64,000 nt of DNA from Massilia sp. Mn16-1_5 (GTDB lineage: Bacteria; Pseudomonadota; Gammaproteobacteria; Burkholderiales; Burkholderiaceae_D), in the NCBI RefSeq assembly GCF_004798585.1, contig NZ_PPXQ01000010.1, forward strand, positions 62,001 to 126,000. Direction: 5' to 3'. Under the pieces are notes generated by a model. The model had not been told where the DNA came from and did no database searches. It worked only from the letters and a program-made list of their open reading frames with translations. The position numbers and the translations under genes are program-made. Every line of letters starts with the position of its first letter. Position 1 is the first letter of the stretch. Of this stretch, positions 1 through 7,917 are shown in pieces.

Positions 1-2613
1 CTGCGCGCCGATTACCCGGCCGCCTACATCGCCTGCGTCTTCGATGCGAAAGGTAAAACCTTCCGTGACGATATGTACCCAGAGTACAAGGCGACGCGCG
101 CCTCGATGCCGCCCGATCTTTCCAAGCAGATCGAGCCCATCCACGAGGTGGTGCGCCACATGGGCTGGCCGATCCTGATGGTCGAAGGGGTGGAAGCGGA
201 CGACGTGATCGGCACCCTGGCCGTGCAGGCCGCCGCCAAGGGCATGAACACCATCGTCTCGACCGGCGACAAGGACCTGGCGCAGCTGGTCAACGACAAG
301 GTCATGCTCATCAATACGATGAGCAACGAAAAGCTCGACGAAGCCGGCGTGCTGACCAAGTTCGGCGTGCCGCCGAACCGCATCATCGATTACCTCACGC
401 TGATCGGCGACACCGTCGACAACGTGCCGGGCGTGAACAAGTGCGGCCCGAAGACGGCCCTGAAGTGGCTTGCATTGCACGGCTCGCTCGACGGCGTGAT
501 CGAAAACGCGCACAGCATCACCGGCGCCGTCGGCGAAAACCTGCGCTCGGCCCTGGAATGGCTGCCGCGCGGGCGCGAACTGATCACGGTAAAAACCGAC
601 TGCGACCTGATGGGCCACGTGGTCTCGATCGAGGAAACCCTGGTCGCGCGTCCGGAAGACACCGATGCCCTGCGCGACTTCTTCCAGCGCTACGGCTTTA
701 AAACCATGCTGCGCGAATTGACGCAAAGCGCGGGCGCAGCGACCATTGGCCAAGTTCTGAATTCACCGGAAGGGTCCCAGGACACGCTGCCGGGCATGCC
801 GATCATCAAGGGCGACTACGAACTGGTGACGACCTGGGAGCAGCTCGACAAGTGGCTGGCGCTGGTGGAGGCCGCCGAACTGACTTCGGTCGATACCGAA
901 ACGACCTCGCTCGACCCGATGACCGCGCAGATGGTCGGCATCTCGCTGTCGGTCGAAGCGGGCAAGGGCGCCTACATCCCGGTCGCGCACCGCTACGCCG
1001 GCGTGCCCGAGCAGCTGCCGCGCGAAGAGGTGCTGGAGCGCATGCGCGGCTGGCTGGAAAACCCGGACAAGCCAAAGCTGGGCCAGAACCTGAAGTACGA
1101 CATGCACATCTTTAACAACCATGGGGTCACGTTAAAGGGCATCGTGCACGACACGCTGCTGCAGTCCTACGTGTTCGAATCGCACAAGCCGCACGACATG
1201 GACACCATGGCGATGCGCCACCTCGGCTACACGACAATTCCCTTCGTCGACGTCTGCGGCAAGGGCGCCAACATGATCTGCTTCGACCAGGTGGAGCTGA
1301 ACCGCGCGACCGAATACGCGGCCGAGGATTCCGACATCACCCTGCGCCTGCACCAGACCATGCTGCCGCACGTCCAGGCCGACAAGGGCCTGGAATTCAT
1401 TTATAAAAACATCGAGCTGCCGACCCAGATCGTGCTGCAGAAGATCGAGCGCAACGGCGTGCTGATCGACGCGGCCAAGCTGGAAGCGCAGTCGCGCGAA
1501 ATCGGCGCGCGCCTCGTCGAACTCGAAGCCCAGGCCTATGAAATGGCCGGCGGTCCCTTCAACCTCGGTTCGCCCAAGCAGATCGGCGAGATCTTTTTTG
1601 TGAAGCTCGGCCTGCCGGTCATCAAGAAGACCGCCACCGGCGCACCGTCGACCGACGAAGAAGTGCTGCAAAAGCTGGCCGAGGACTTCCCGCTGCCGAA
1701 AGTGCTGCTCGAACACCGCGGCCTGGCCAAGCTGAAGTCGACCTATACCGACAAGCTCCCTAAAATGGTGAACCCGAACACGGGCCGCGTGCACACCAAC
1801 TACGCGCAGGCCGTGGCGATCACCGGTCGCCTGGCCTCGAACGATCCGAACCTCCAGAACATCCCGGTACGTACCGGAGAGGGGCGCCGCATCCGCGAAG
1901 CCTTCGTGGCGCCGCCGGGCAGCGTGATCGTCTCGGCCGACTACTCGCAGATCGAGCTGCGCATCATGGCCCATATCTCGGGCGACGAAGCGATGCTGCG
2001 CGCTTTCGCCGAAGGCGTCGACATTCACCGCGCCACCGCCGCCGAGATCTTCGGCGTCGCCCCGGACGAAGTCGATTCCGAACAGCGCCGCTACGCCAAG
2101 GTCATCAACTTCGGCCTGATCTACGGCATGAGCGCTTTTGGTCTCGCCCAGAACCTGCAGATCGAACGCGCCGCCGCCGCCAACTACATCGACCGCTATT
2201 TCGCCCGCTTCGCCGGCGTCAAGCAGTACATGGACGAGACGCGCCTGGCGGCCAAGGCCAAGGGCTACGTCGAGACCGTGTTCGGCCGCCGCCTGTGGCT
2301 CCCCGAGATCAACTCGCCGAACGGCCCGCGCCGCGCCGGTGCCGAGCGTGCGGCGATCAACGCGCCGATGCAGGGCACCGCGGCCGACCTGATCAAGCTG
2401 GCGATGATCGCGGTGCAGGGCTGGCTCGAGAGCGAGAAGCTGGGCACGCGCATGGTGATGCAGGTGCACGACGAACTGGTGCTGGAAGTGCCGGAAAGCG
2501 AGCTGGAACTGGTCAAGACCAAGCTGCCCGCGCTGATGGCCGGCGTGGCCGAACTGAAGGTGCCGCTGGTGGCCGAGACGGGCGTGGGTCCGAATTGGGA
2601 GGCGGCGCACTAA
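1..2613 (+). CDS. polA: DNA polymerase I, 5'-truncated by window edge
   Basis: DNA polymerase I fills gaps and removes RNA primers during replication and repair. The frame is open from base 1 with no start codon, so the N-terminus lies outside the window; 870 residues are visible against roughly 900-930 for the family. The order is 5'-3' exonuclease, 3'-5' exonuclease, polymerase. The proofreading domain looks active: Asp-Thr-Glu at 892-900, then N-x3-D and Y-x3-D motifs further on. Polymerase motif A (DYSQIELR) starts at 1939, motif B (RRYAKVINFGLIYG) near 2089, and motif C (VHDE) at 2464-2475. The gene ends in TAA and is followed at once by a palindromic repeat shared with the convergent gene. 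Confidence 0.98.
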   Translation: MRADYPAAYIACVFDAKGKTFRDDMYPEYKATRASMPPDLSKQIEPIHEVVRHMGWPILMVEGVEADDVIGTLAVQAAAKGMNTIVSTGDKDLAQLVNDKVMLINTMSNEKLDEAGVLTKFGVPPNRIIDYLTLIGDTVDNVPGVNKCGPKTALKWLALHGSLDGVIENAHSITGAVGENLRSALEWLPRGRELITVKTDCDLMGHVVSIEETLVARPEDTDALRDFFQRYGFKTMLRELTQSAGAATIGQVLNSPEGSQDTLPGMPIIKGDYELVTTWEQLDKWLALVEAAELTSVDTETTSLDPMTAQMVGISLSVEAGKGAYIPVAHRYAGVPEQLPREEVLERMRGWLENPDKPKLGQNLKYDMHIFNNHGVTLKGIVHDTLLQSYVFESHKPHDMDTMAMRHLGYTTIPFVDVCGKGANMICFDQVELNRATEYAAEDSDITLRLHQTMLPHVQADKGLEFIYKNIELPTQIVLQKIERNGVLIDAAKLEAQSREIGARLVELEAQAYEMAGGPFNLGSPKQIGEIFFVKLGLPVIKKTATGAPSTDEEVLQKLAEDFPLPKVLLEHRGLAKLKSTYTDKLPKMVNPNTGRVHTNYAQAVAITGRLASNDPNLQNIPVRTGEGRRIREAFVAPPGSVIVSADYSQIELRIMAHISGDEAMLRAFAEGVDIHRATAAEIFGVAPDEVDSEQRRYAKVINFGLIYGMSAFGLAQNLQIERAAAANYIDRYFARFAGVKQYMDETRLAAKAKGYVETVFGRRLWLPEINSPNGPRRAGAERAAINAPMQGTAADLIKLAMIAVQGWLESEKLGTRMVMQVHDELVLEVPESELELVKTKLPALMAGVAELKVPLVAETGVGPNWEAAH

Positions 2614-2623
2614 GCGCCCGCTT

Positions 2624-2690
2624 TTGGTGGGCACGGGGCGCCCACCCTACAGTAGCTGCAGACGTAGGGTGGGCGCCCCGTGCCCACCAA
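2624..2690. repeat. REP-like inverted pair, copy 1
   Basis: Two perfectly complementary 27-base arms (2624-2650 and 2664-2690) surround a 13-base loop. The right arm begins with GTAG and then holds an imperfect palindrome of its own (GGTGGGC...GCCCACC), the layout of REP elements moved by RAYT transposases. A 24-base version recurs at 36153-36223. The element lies between the convergent 3' ends of polA and the next gene, where it could also act as a bidirectional terminator. Confidence 0.85.
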
Positions 2691-2703
2691 ACTTGCGACA
2701 CTC

Positions 2704-3240
2704 TCAGCCCGGCGTTCCGAGATAGTTGTCCTTAACCCGCACATAATGCTCGGCCGAATAGCGCAGGTACGCGATCTCCGCCGCAGTGAGGGGCCGCACT
2801 TTCTCGGCAGGCCGGCCCATGTACAGGAAGCCGCTCTCGAGCGTCTTCCCCGGCGGGACCAGGCTGCCGGCGCCGAGCATGACCTGGTCCTGCACGACCA
2901 CGTCGTCCATGACGATGCTGCCCATGCCGATCAGGCACTCGTTGCCGATGCGGCAGCCGTGCAGGATGACGCCGTGGCCGATGGTGACGTAGTCGCCGAT
3001 GCTCAGCGGTGAACCCTGCGGCTTCTGGCTGCTCTTGTGCGACACGTGGCACATCGTGAAGTCCTGGACGTTCGAGCAGCGCCCGATGACGATGTCGTTG
3101 ACGTCGGCACGCAGCACGGCGTTGCACCACACCGAACTGTCGGCGCCGAGCTGTACGCTGCCGATCACCTGGGCCGAGTCGTGCACGTAGCTGCGTTCGG
3201 CCAGTTGCGGGGCAGTGTCGAGGTAAGGGGAGAGTGGCAT
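2704..3240 (-). CDS. gamma-carbonic anhydrase family protein (YrdA/PaaY-like)
   Basis: The 178-residue protein has the hexapeptide-repeat pattern of a left-handed beta-helix, with the short length and C-terminal helix typical of the gamma-carbonic-anhydrase-like family (YrdA, PaaY, CaiE). Histidines in CHVSH and in IGHGVILHG match the positions that bind metal at the trimer interface. Family members are cytosolic; some hydrate CO2 and some hydrolyse thioesters, and sequence alone does not decide which. It runs convergent with polA and divergent from the methyltransferase gene. Confidence 0.85.
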   Translation of the reverse strand: MPLSPYLDTAPQLAERSYVHDSAQVIGSVQLGADSSVWCNAVLRADVNDIVIGRCSNVQDFTMCHVSHKSSQKPQGSPLSIGDYVTIGHGVILHGCRIGNECLIGMGSIVMDDVVVQDQVMLGAGSLVPPGKTLESGFLYMGRPAEKVRPLTAAEIAYLRYSAEHYVRVKDNYLGTPG

Positions 3241-3315
3241 CGTGAACCCGGGGCAGAAAGAGAATGCCCGAGCTTACCGTAAAACGAGGCCGGTGCCGCG
3301 GTGCTACCATCGGTC

Positions 3316-3954
3316 ATGGCCAATGACTCCCCCTCCAGCGTCGCCCCTGTCTACGACCGCATCGCCGGGTGGTTCGACAGCAACCGTGTCCGCACGCTGA
3401 TCGAACGGCCGTATCTCGACGCAGTGATGGAGGCCTTGCCGCCCGGCGCATCCATCCTCGACCTCGGCTGCGGTACCGGCGAACCCATCCTGCGCTACCT
3501 GATCGAGCGGCAGTTCGACGTGATCGGCGTCGACGCCAGCGCCGCCATGATCGCCATCGCACGCGAACGCTTCCCCAACACGCCCCTGCTGGTCGGCGAT
3601 ATGCGCAGCGTCGCGTTCGACAAACGCTTCGACGCCGTCATCGCCTGGCACAGCCTGTTCCACCTGCCGCCTGCCGACCAGCGCGCGATGTTCCCCATCT
3701 TTGCTCGGCTGTTGCACCCCGGCGGGCTCTTGATGTTCACGTCGGGCAGCACATATGGAGAAGTATGGAGCGATAATGGCGGAGAGGCGCTGTATCACGC
3801 GTCGCTGGATGCGGACGAGTACCGCGGCCTGCTGGAAGGGCAGGGTTTTCGGGTGATACGGCATGCGGCGGATGACGCCGATTGCGGCGGCGCCACCGTC
3901 TGGATCGCGCAATACCGTTCAGGAGACCATCATGAAACCCCGACGCGACTATGA
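3316..3954 (+). CDS. class I SAM-dependent methyltransferase
   Basis: The 212-residue product has the Rossmann-fold methyltransferase motif I (ILDLGCGTGEP) about 40 residues in, followed by the acidic end of strand 2 (VIGVDAS) and a motif near VIAWHSLFHL. The substrate cannot be told. The start is uncertain: ATG at 3316 is used here but lacks a clear ribosome binding site, and an in-frame GTG at 3301 has a weak one. The last 23 bases overlap the next small gene, which suggests translational coupling. Confidence 0.85.
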   Translation: MANDSPSSVAPVYDRIAGWFDSNRVRTLIERPYLDAVMEALPPGASILDLGCGTGEPILRYLIERQFDVIGVDASAAMIAIARERFPNTPLLVGDMRSVAFDKRFDAVIAWHSLFHLPPADQRAMFPIFARLLHPGGLLMFTSGSTYGEVWSDNGGEALYHASLDADEYRGLLEGQGFRVIRHAADDADCGGATVWIAQYRSGDHHETPTRL

Positions 3955-4117
3955 CACTGCCAAACTGATCGACGCCTCGATTGCCGTCCTGCGCACGCGC
4001 GGCATGTACGTGGCGGCACGCATGCTGAGCGAACAAGGCATACCCTTCGCCACGGCCCAGCGCGTGCTGCGCCAGCCGGGCCTGCGCCGCACCTACGGCG
4101 ACGCCGTCATTCACTGA
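3932..4117 (+). CDS. small basic protein of unknown function, paralogue of 59763-59996
   Basis: This 61-residue protein starts at an ATG preceded by a good CAGGAG ribosome binding site and overlaps the end of the methyltransferase gene. No known domain is recognised. From RG at residues 23-24 to the closing RR it aligns without gaps to the 77-residue protein at 59763-59996: both read RG, 29 residues, with Glu-x-Gly-(Ile/Val) and RVL-x2-P-x2-RR at identical spacing. The helical, basic character and a pattern like helix-turn-helix hint at nucleic acid or protein binding, which is inference only. Confidence 0.65.
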   Translation: MKPRRDYDTAKLIDASIAVLRTRGMYVAARMLSEQGIPFATAQRVLRQPGLRRTYGDAVIH

Positions 4118-4175
4118 TCAGCTGCGAACATCCCCGCGCACGCGACTAACGTCGTTCATATCGCGGATTTGCGCG

Positions 4176-4241
4176 CTTCATCACCGGTTTTATGCACTTC
4201 GTCGCACGCCGGTGGAGCCGCGCAGGGCCGCTTGCTAATCT
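4176..4241 (+). promoter_or_regulatory. LytTR/AlgR-like direct repeats and -10 of secreted peptide copy 1
   Basis: CTTCATCAC at 4176 and CTTCGTCGC at 4197 form direct repeats with a 21-bp period, the spacing of LytTR-family sites. The second lies in TGCACTTCGTCGCA (4193-4206), close to the AlgR consensus CCGTTCGTC. A -10-like TAATCT (4236-4241) starts 30 bases after that box, and no good -35 exists, as expected for an activated promoter. Copy 2 and the gene at 13695 share the box-to-TATA distance. Confidence 0.55.
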
Positions 4242-4306
4242 ACTCCCATCGAAAGCCCGAACGCACTGAAGCGCAGGGCCAACAAGCCAACCGAAGGGAG
4301 CCTGAA

Positions 4307-4498
4307 ATGAACGTCCTCAAACACATGGAAACGCTGTTCCTGGTCGCCGCCCTCGCCGTCGTCGGCACCACCTACGCCAGCGCCGAAAGCTACAAGGCGC
4401 AAGTGCGGGCCGACTCCCTGGTGTCGAGCGACAGCGGCAAGATGGCGGTCGTGAAGGTCACCGCCAAGCGCATCGCGCCGGCCACCAAGTTCGCTTGA
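4307..4498 (+). CDS. 63-residue secreted peptide, copy 1
   Basis: A 26-residue signal peptide ends in ASA, leaving a predicted 37-residue mature peptide that is basic and lacks cysteine. No family is recognised. The start is fixed by GAAGGGAG upstream. Against copy 2 at 6357-6548 there are 12 base changes, of which 11 are silent and one is Ile to Val, so the protein sequence has been held by selection since duplication. Role unknown; a secreted or periplasmic peptide under LytTR-type control is the simplest reading. Confidence 0.8.
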   Translation: MNVLKHMETLFLVAALAVVGTTYASAESYKAQVRADSLVSSDSGKMAVVKVTAKRIAPATKFA

Positions 4499-4504
4499 GT
4501 CCCG

Positions 4505-5143
4505 TCAGTAACCGACCGTAAAACGGGTGCGCGCGTGCGCCGGCCGTTCGAGTTCGTCGATCATGGCCACGGCGTAGTCTTCGAGCGAAATATGACTCTT
4601 GCCCGCCGCATCGACCAGCAAGGCATCCTGCCCCAGGCGGAAGCGGCCGGTACGCTCGCCCGGCTCGAGATGGGCCGACGGCGCCAGGACCGTCCAGTTC
4701 AGCTCAGCTTCCTCGCGTAGCCGCTTCACCAGTTGGCGCGCGCCTTCCGCAGTCTCTTTCCACTGGGCCGGAAACTCCGGGGTATCGACCAGTTGTACGC
4801 CCGGCGCCACTTCCAGGCCGCCGGCGCCGCCCACGACCAGCAAACGCGGCACGCTTGCCTGTCTGGTCGCCGCGACGATCGACTCCATTCCCTTCAGATA
4901 ATAGGCGCGCACCTCAGCTTGCGCATGGCCGCTGAATGCGCTGATGACGGCGTCATGCCCCTGCAGTTGCGCAGCCAGCGCGTCCTGGTCGAGTACGTCC
5001 GCCTGCACGGCGCGCACGCCGCTGGTGGCGGCAATGCGGGCCGGATTGGAAACCATTGCCGTGACGATGTGGCCGCGGGCTGCGGCTTCCTTCAATAAAG
5101 CGGATCCGACGTAGCCGCTGGCGCCGATGAGTGCGATGTTCAT
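4505..5143 (-). CDS. NAD(P)H-binding oxidoreductase, atypical SDR (NmrA/YwnB-like)
   Basis: The 212-residue protein opens with the glycine-rich nucleotide-binding loop IGASGYVGSALL and has the length and pattern of atypical SDR proteins of the YwnB/NmrA type, which lack the usual YxxxK pair. Such proteins are redox sensors or small NAD(P)-dependent reductases. It is divergent from a LysR regulator 135 bp away, the usual layout of a regulator and its target, and it ends six bases after the convergent peptide gene copy 1. Confidence 0.85.
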   Translation of the reverse strand: MNIALIGASGYVGSALLKEAAARGHIVTAMVSNPARIAATSGVRAVQADVLDQDALAAQLQGHDAVISAFSGHAQAEVRAYYLKGMESIVAATRQASVPRLLVVGGAGGLEVAPGVQLVDTPEFPAQWKETAEGARQLVKRLREEAELNWTVLAPSAHLEPGERTGRFRLGQDALLVDAAGKSHISLEDYAVAMIDELERPAHARTRFTVGY

Positions 5144-5278
5144 GCAATTTCCTTTTGCTGATGGTAAATGGCCGGCACATCTGTGTGCCGATGAGAGACA
5201 TCATCACACTTGGCATTGAGAAGAAAAACGGATCAATCCATAATTCAGCTTTATGATTTTCTAAAGAATGGGGCTGCC

Positions 5279-6199
5279 GTGGCACTGCCGGGAAAAATCG
5301 ATCTGAACGACTTGCTGGTCTTCCAGGCGGTTGCGCAAGCGGGCGGCTTCACCGCCGCCGCGCACCGTCTGGGCGTGGCCACCGCCAAGGTCAGCGTCGA
5401 GATCGGCCGGCTCGAAAGCCGGCTCGGGCTGGTCCTGTTCAGCCGCACGACGCGCAAGGTGGTGCTGACCGATGCAGGGCAGACCTTGTACGAGGAGTGC
5501 CGGCCCCTGCTGGAAGGACTCGACGAAGCCATCGAACGCGCCAGCTCCGGCAAGGACAGGCTCGCCGGCACGCTGCGGATCAGTACGACGGTCGACCACG
5601 CCAGCCTGTCCCTGGCGCCGGCACTGGCCGGCTTCGCCCGGCAGCATCCGCATCTCGCCATCGACCTGCGCACGAGCGACCGCGTGGTCGACCTGATCGA
5701 CGAAGGCATCGATCTGACGATCCGTCTCGGCTGGCTGCGCGATTCCTCGCACCGGGCCGTCAAGCTCGGCCAGTTCGAGCAGTACGTGGTCGCCTCGCCG
5801 GCCTACCTGCGCCGCGTCGGGATACCGGCGACGCCGCGGGAGCTGGAAGCGCTCGACTGGATCGCGCTGACGCTGCTGCCGGCGCCCCTGACCTGGAAGT
5901 TCTCGGCAGTGGACGGGCAGACGACGATCCACGTTGCTTCGCGCCTGCGGGTCGATTCGCCGACGGCGCTGCGCAGCCTGCTCGAGCAGGATGCCGGGAT
6001 CACTGTCCTCGACCAGTTCAATGCGCAACTCGCCATCGATACGGGACGCCTGGTCCGTGTCCTGCCCGAGTGGTCGCTGCCGGCCGGGGGCATCCATGCC
6101 GTGTACCCTGCCGCGAAACAGGTGCCGGCCAAGGTGCGCAGCTTCATCGATTTCTACCGTCAGTACCTCGACGGGGAGCGTGTTCCCGCACGCTCCTGA
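5279..6199 (+). CDS. LysR family regulator, likely controlling the divergent oxidoreductase
   Basis: The 306-residue product has an N-terminal winged helix-turn-helix (FQAVAQAGGFTAAAHRLG...) followed by the substrate-binding-like effector domain, as in LysR regulators of normal length. GTG at 5279 with an upstream AAAGAATGGGG is preferred over the in-frame TTG at 5210, because LysR proteins start close to the DLNDLLVF segment. It is divergent from the oxidoreductase at 4505-5143, its probable target. Both genes sit between the two copies of the peptide-gene duplication. Confidence 0.9.
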   Translation: MALPGKIDLNDLLVFQAVAQAGGFTAAAHRLGVATAKVSVEIGRLESRLGLVLFSRTTRKVVLTDAGQTLYEECRPLLEGLDEAIERASSGKDRLAGTLRISTTVDHASLSLAPALAGFARQHPHLAIDLRTSDRVVDLIDEGIDLTIRLGWLRDSSHRAVKLGQFEQYVVASPAYLRRVGIPATPRELEALDWIALTLLPAPLTWKFSAVDGQTTIHVASRLRVDSPTALRSLLEQDAGITVLDQFNAQLAIDTGRLVRVLPEWSLPAGGIHAVYPAAKQVPAKVRSFIDFYRQYLDGERVPARS

Positions 6200-6225
6200 G
6201 CGCACGCGCATCGTCGCTGCGCGCG

Positions 6226-6291
6226 CTTCATCACGCGTTTTTTGCACTTCGTCGCACACCGATGGAGTCGCGCGAAACCCCTTGCTAATCT
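6226..6291 (+). promoter_or_regulatory. LytTR/AlgR-like direct repeats and -10 of secreted peptide copy 2
   Basis: CTTCATCAC at 6226 and CTTCGTCGC at 6247 repeat with the same 21-bp period as in copy 1, and TAATCT lies at 6286-6291, 30 bases after the box at 6243-6256. The box is unchanged although neighbouring bases differ between copies, which supports it as a functional site. Confidence 0.55.
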
Positions 6292-6356
6292 ACTCCCATC
6301 GAAAGCCCGAACGCACTGAAGCGCAGGGCCAACAAGCCAACCGAAGGGAGCCTGAA

Positions 6357-6548
6357 ATGAACGTCCTCAAACACATGGAAACGCTGTTCCTGGTCGCCGC
6401 CCTGGCCGTCGTCGGCACCACCTATGCCAGTGCCGAAAGCTACAAGGCGCAAGTGCGGGCCGATTCGCTGGTGTCGAGCGACAGCGGTAAAATGGCGGTC
6501 GTCAAAGTCACCGCAAAGCGCGTCGCGCCGGCTACCAAGTTCGCTTGA
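6357..6548 (+). CDS. 63-residue secreted peptide, copy 2
   Basis: This differs from copy 1 by one residue (Val for Ile at position 57) and has the same 26-residue signal peptide and 37-residue basic mature part. The ribosome binding site GAAGGGAG and 76-base leader are identical to copy 1. The cupin gene starts 25 bases downstream on the same strand, so read-through is possible. Confidence 0.8.
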   Translation: MNVLKHMETLFLVAALAVVGTTYASAESYKAQVRADSLVSSDSGKMAVVKVTAKRVAPATKFA

Positions 6549-6573
6549 GTTTCCGCTGCTTCGCTGGACCCTC

Positions 6574-7233
6574 ATGCTGATCAACGCCGATTTCTCGCGT
6601 GTCGTCGTCGTCTCCCCGCACCAGTACGCGTGGGTGGCGTCGCCACAGCCCGGCGTCGAGCGCGTCATGCTCGACCGGATCGGCGCCGAGCAGGCGCGTG
6701 CCACCAGCATCGTGCGCTATGCACCCGGCTCGGTGTTCCCGCGCCATGCGCACCCGGGCGGAGAAGAGATCCTGGTGCTGTCGGGGATGTTCTCGGACGA
6801 GAGCCGCGACTTCCCCGAAGGCTGGTACCTGCGCAATCCGCCCGATTCCGCGCACACGCCGGCGAGCCGGGAAGGTGCCCTCATCTTCGTGAAGCTGCGC
6901 CAGATGGCAAGCGACGAGACGCAGCCGGTGCGCATCGACACGCGCGATCCCGCCGCCTGGCGGCGCCAGGGCGAGCGCGCCGTCTGTCCGCTATATGCCA
7001 GTGTCCACGAGCAGGTGTGCCTGCAGCAGGTGGCGCCGGGTACCGTGCTGTTTCCGGACGCGGTCGACGGCGCCGAGCTGCTGGTGCTGGAAGGCGCGCT
7101 GGTGCTCGACGGTCAGGCCTGCACGCGCGGTACCTGGATCCGCCTGCCGGCCGGCCGCTATCCTGCGCTGGCCGCTGCGCAGCAGGGCGCCACGTTTTAT
7201 CTCAAGACCGGGCACCTGCCGCAGCTCGATTAG
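6574..7233 (+). CDS. ChrR-like double cupin protein without anti-sigma domain
   Basis: The 219-residue protein has two cupin halves. The first carries HAHPGGEEILVLSG, the metal-binding cupin motif typical of the C-terminal domain of ChrR anti-sigma factors. The zinc-binding anti-sigma domain of ChrR is absent, and no ECF sigma factor gene is adjacent, so this is a stand-alone cupin. ATG at 6574 is chosen because the longer upstream frame overlaps the peptide gene. The substrate is unknown. Confidence 0.75.
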   Translation: MLINADFSRVVVVSPHQYAWVASPQPGVERVMLDRIGAEQARATSIVRYAPGSVFPRHAHPGGEEILVLSGMFSDESRDFPEGWYLRNPPDSAHTPASREGALIFVKLRQMASDETQPVRIDTRDPAAWRRQGERAVCPLYASVHEQVCLQQVAPGTVLFPDAVDGAELLVLEGALVLDGQACTRGTWIRLPAGRYPALAAAQQGATFYLKTGHLPQLD

Positions 7234-7275
7234 AATAGGCTCCGGATTTCTGCCAGCGAAGCAGAGGAGCGCACG

Positions 7276-7917
7276 ATGTACATCCCACCCCATTTCGACG
7301 AGCCGCGCACCGAGGTGCTGCACGAGCTGATCCGCCAGCATCCTTTCGGCACCCTGGTCACGCACGGCGCGGACGGACTGGATGCGAACCACCTGCCGTT
7401 CGAGCTCGCCCCTGAAGGCGCAATAGGTACGCTGCGCGCCCACGTGGCGCGTGCCAATCCGGTCTGGCGGGAACTCACCGACGGCGCCGAGGTGCTGGTC
7501 ATCTTCCGCGCCGGCGACGCCTATATCTCGCCCAACTGGTATCCCTCGAAGCACGAAGCACACAGGCAGGTGCCGACCTGGAACTACGTAGTAGCCCACG
7601 CCCACGGCCGCGTCACGATCCGCGACGACGAACGATTCGTGCGCGGCCTGGTGGCGCGCCTGACGCGCACCCACGAGGCGACGCAGCCGGTGCCCTGGAA
7701 GATGGGCGACAGCGCGCCGGAATTCATCGACGGGCTGCTGGAGAAGATCGTCGGGCTGGAGATCGAGATCACGCGCCTGGCCGGTAAATCAAAGCTCAGC
7801 CAGAACAAGGAGCTGCGTGACCTGCGACATGCCGGCGAAGTATTGAAGGCGCAGGGCGAGCACGCGATCGGGGATGCGATGCTGGCTTGTGCGGCCGACA
7901 GGCCGGCAGGCGCCTAA
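7276..7917 (+). CDS. PaiB-family FMN-binding split-barrel protein
   Basis: The 213-residue product begins MYIPPHF and carries HPFGTLVTHG and ISPNWYPSK segments typical of the PaiB/negative transcriptional regulator family, which has a flavin-binding split barrel. Family members have been linked to repression of protease genes in Bacillus, but most proteobacterial ones are uncharacterised. The gene has AGAGGAG upstream and overlaps the convergent hydrolase gene by 4 bases. Confidence 0.85.
   Translation: MYIPPHFDEPRTEVLHELIRQHPFGTLVTHGADGLDANHLPFELAPEGAIGTLRAHVARANPVWRELTDGAEVLVIFRAGDAYISPNWYPSKHEAHRQVPTWNYVVAHAHGRVTIRDDERFVRGLVARLTRTHEATQPVPWKMGDSAPEFIDGLLEKIVGLEIEITRLAGKSKLSQNKELRDLRHAGEVLKAQGEHAIGDAMLACAADRPAGA

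Larger units (their letters stand above)
4171..4498 (+). repeat. 328-bp direct duplication, copy 1 (copy 2 at 6221-6548)
   Basis: Positions 4171-4498 and 6221-6548 align end to end at a constant offset of 2,050 bp with no insertion or deletion. The first 60 bases differ at 11 positions, the next 123 bases (4231-4353) are identical, and the last 145 bases differ at 12. The copies flank the oxidoreductase/LysR pair at 4505-6199. Together they form a unit that could expand or collapse by homologous recombination. Confidence 0.9.
6221..6548 (+). repeat. 328-bp direct duplication, copy 2
   Basis: This is the second member of the duplication described at 4171-4498, again holding promoter, leader and peptide gene. 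The block 6281-6403 is identical to 4231-4353, while sequence on both sides has diverged. Confidence 0.9.

Noticed and set aside
6574..7233. ChrR anti-sigma factor
   Set aside because: The zinc-binding N-terminal anti-sigma domain is absent and no ECF sigma gene is adjacent; only the cupin part matches.
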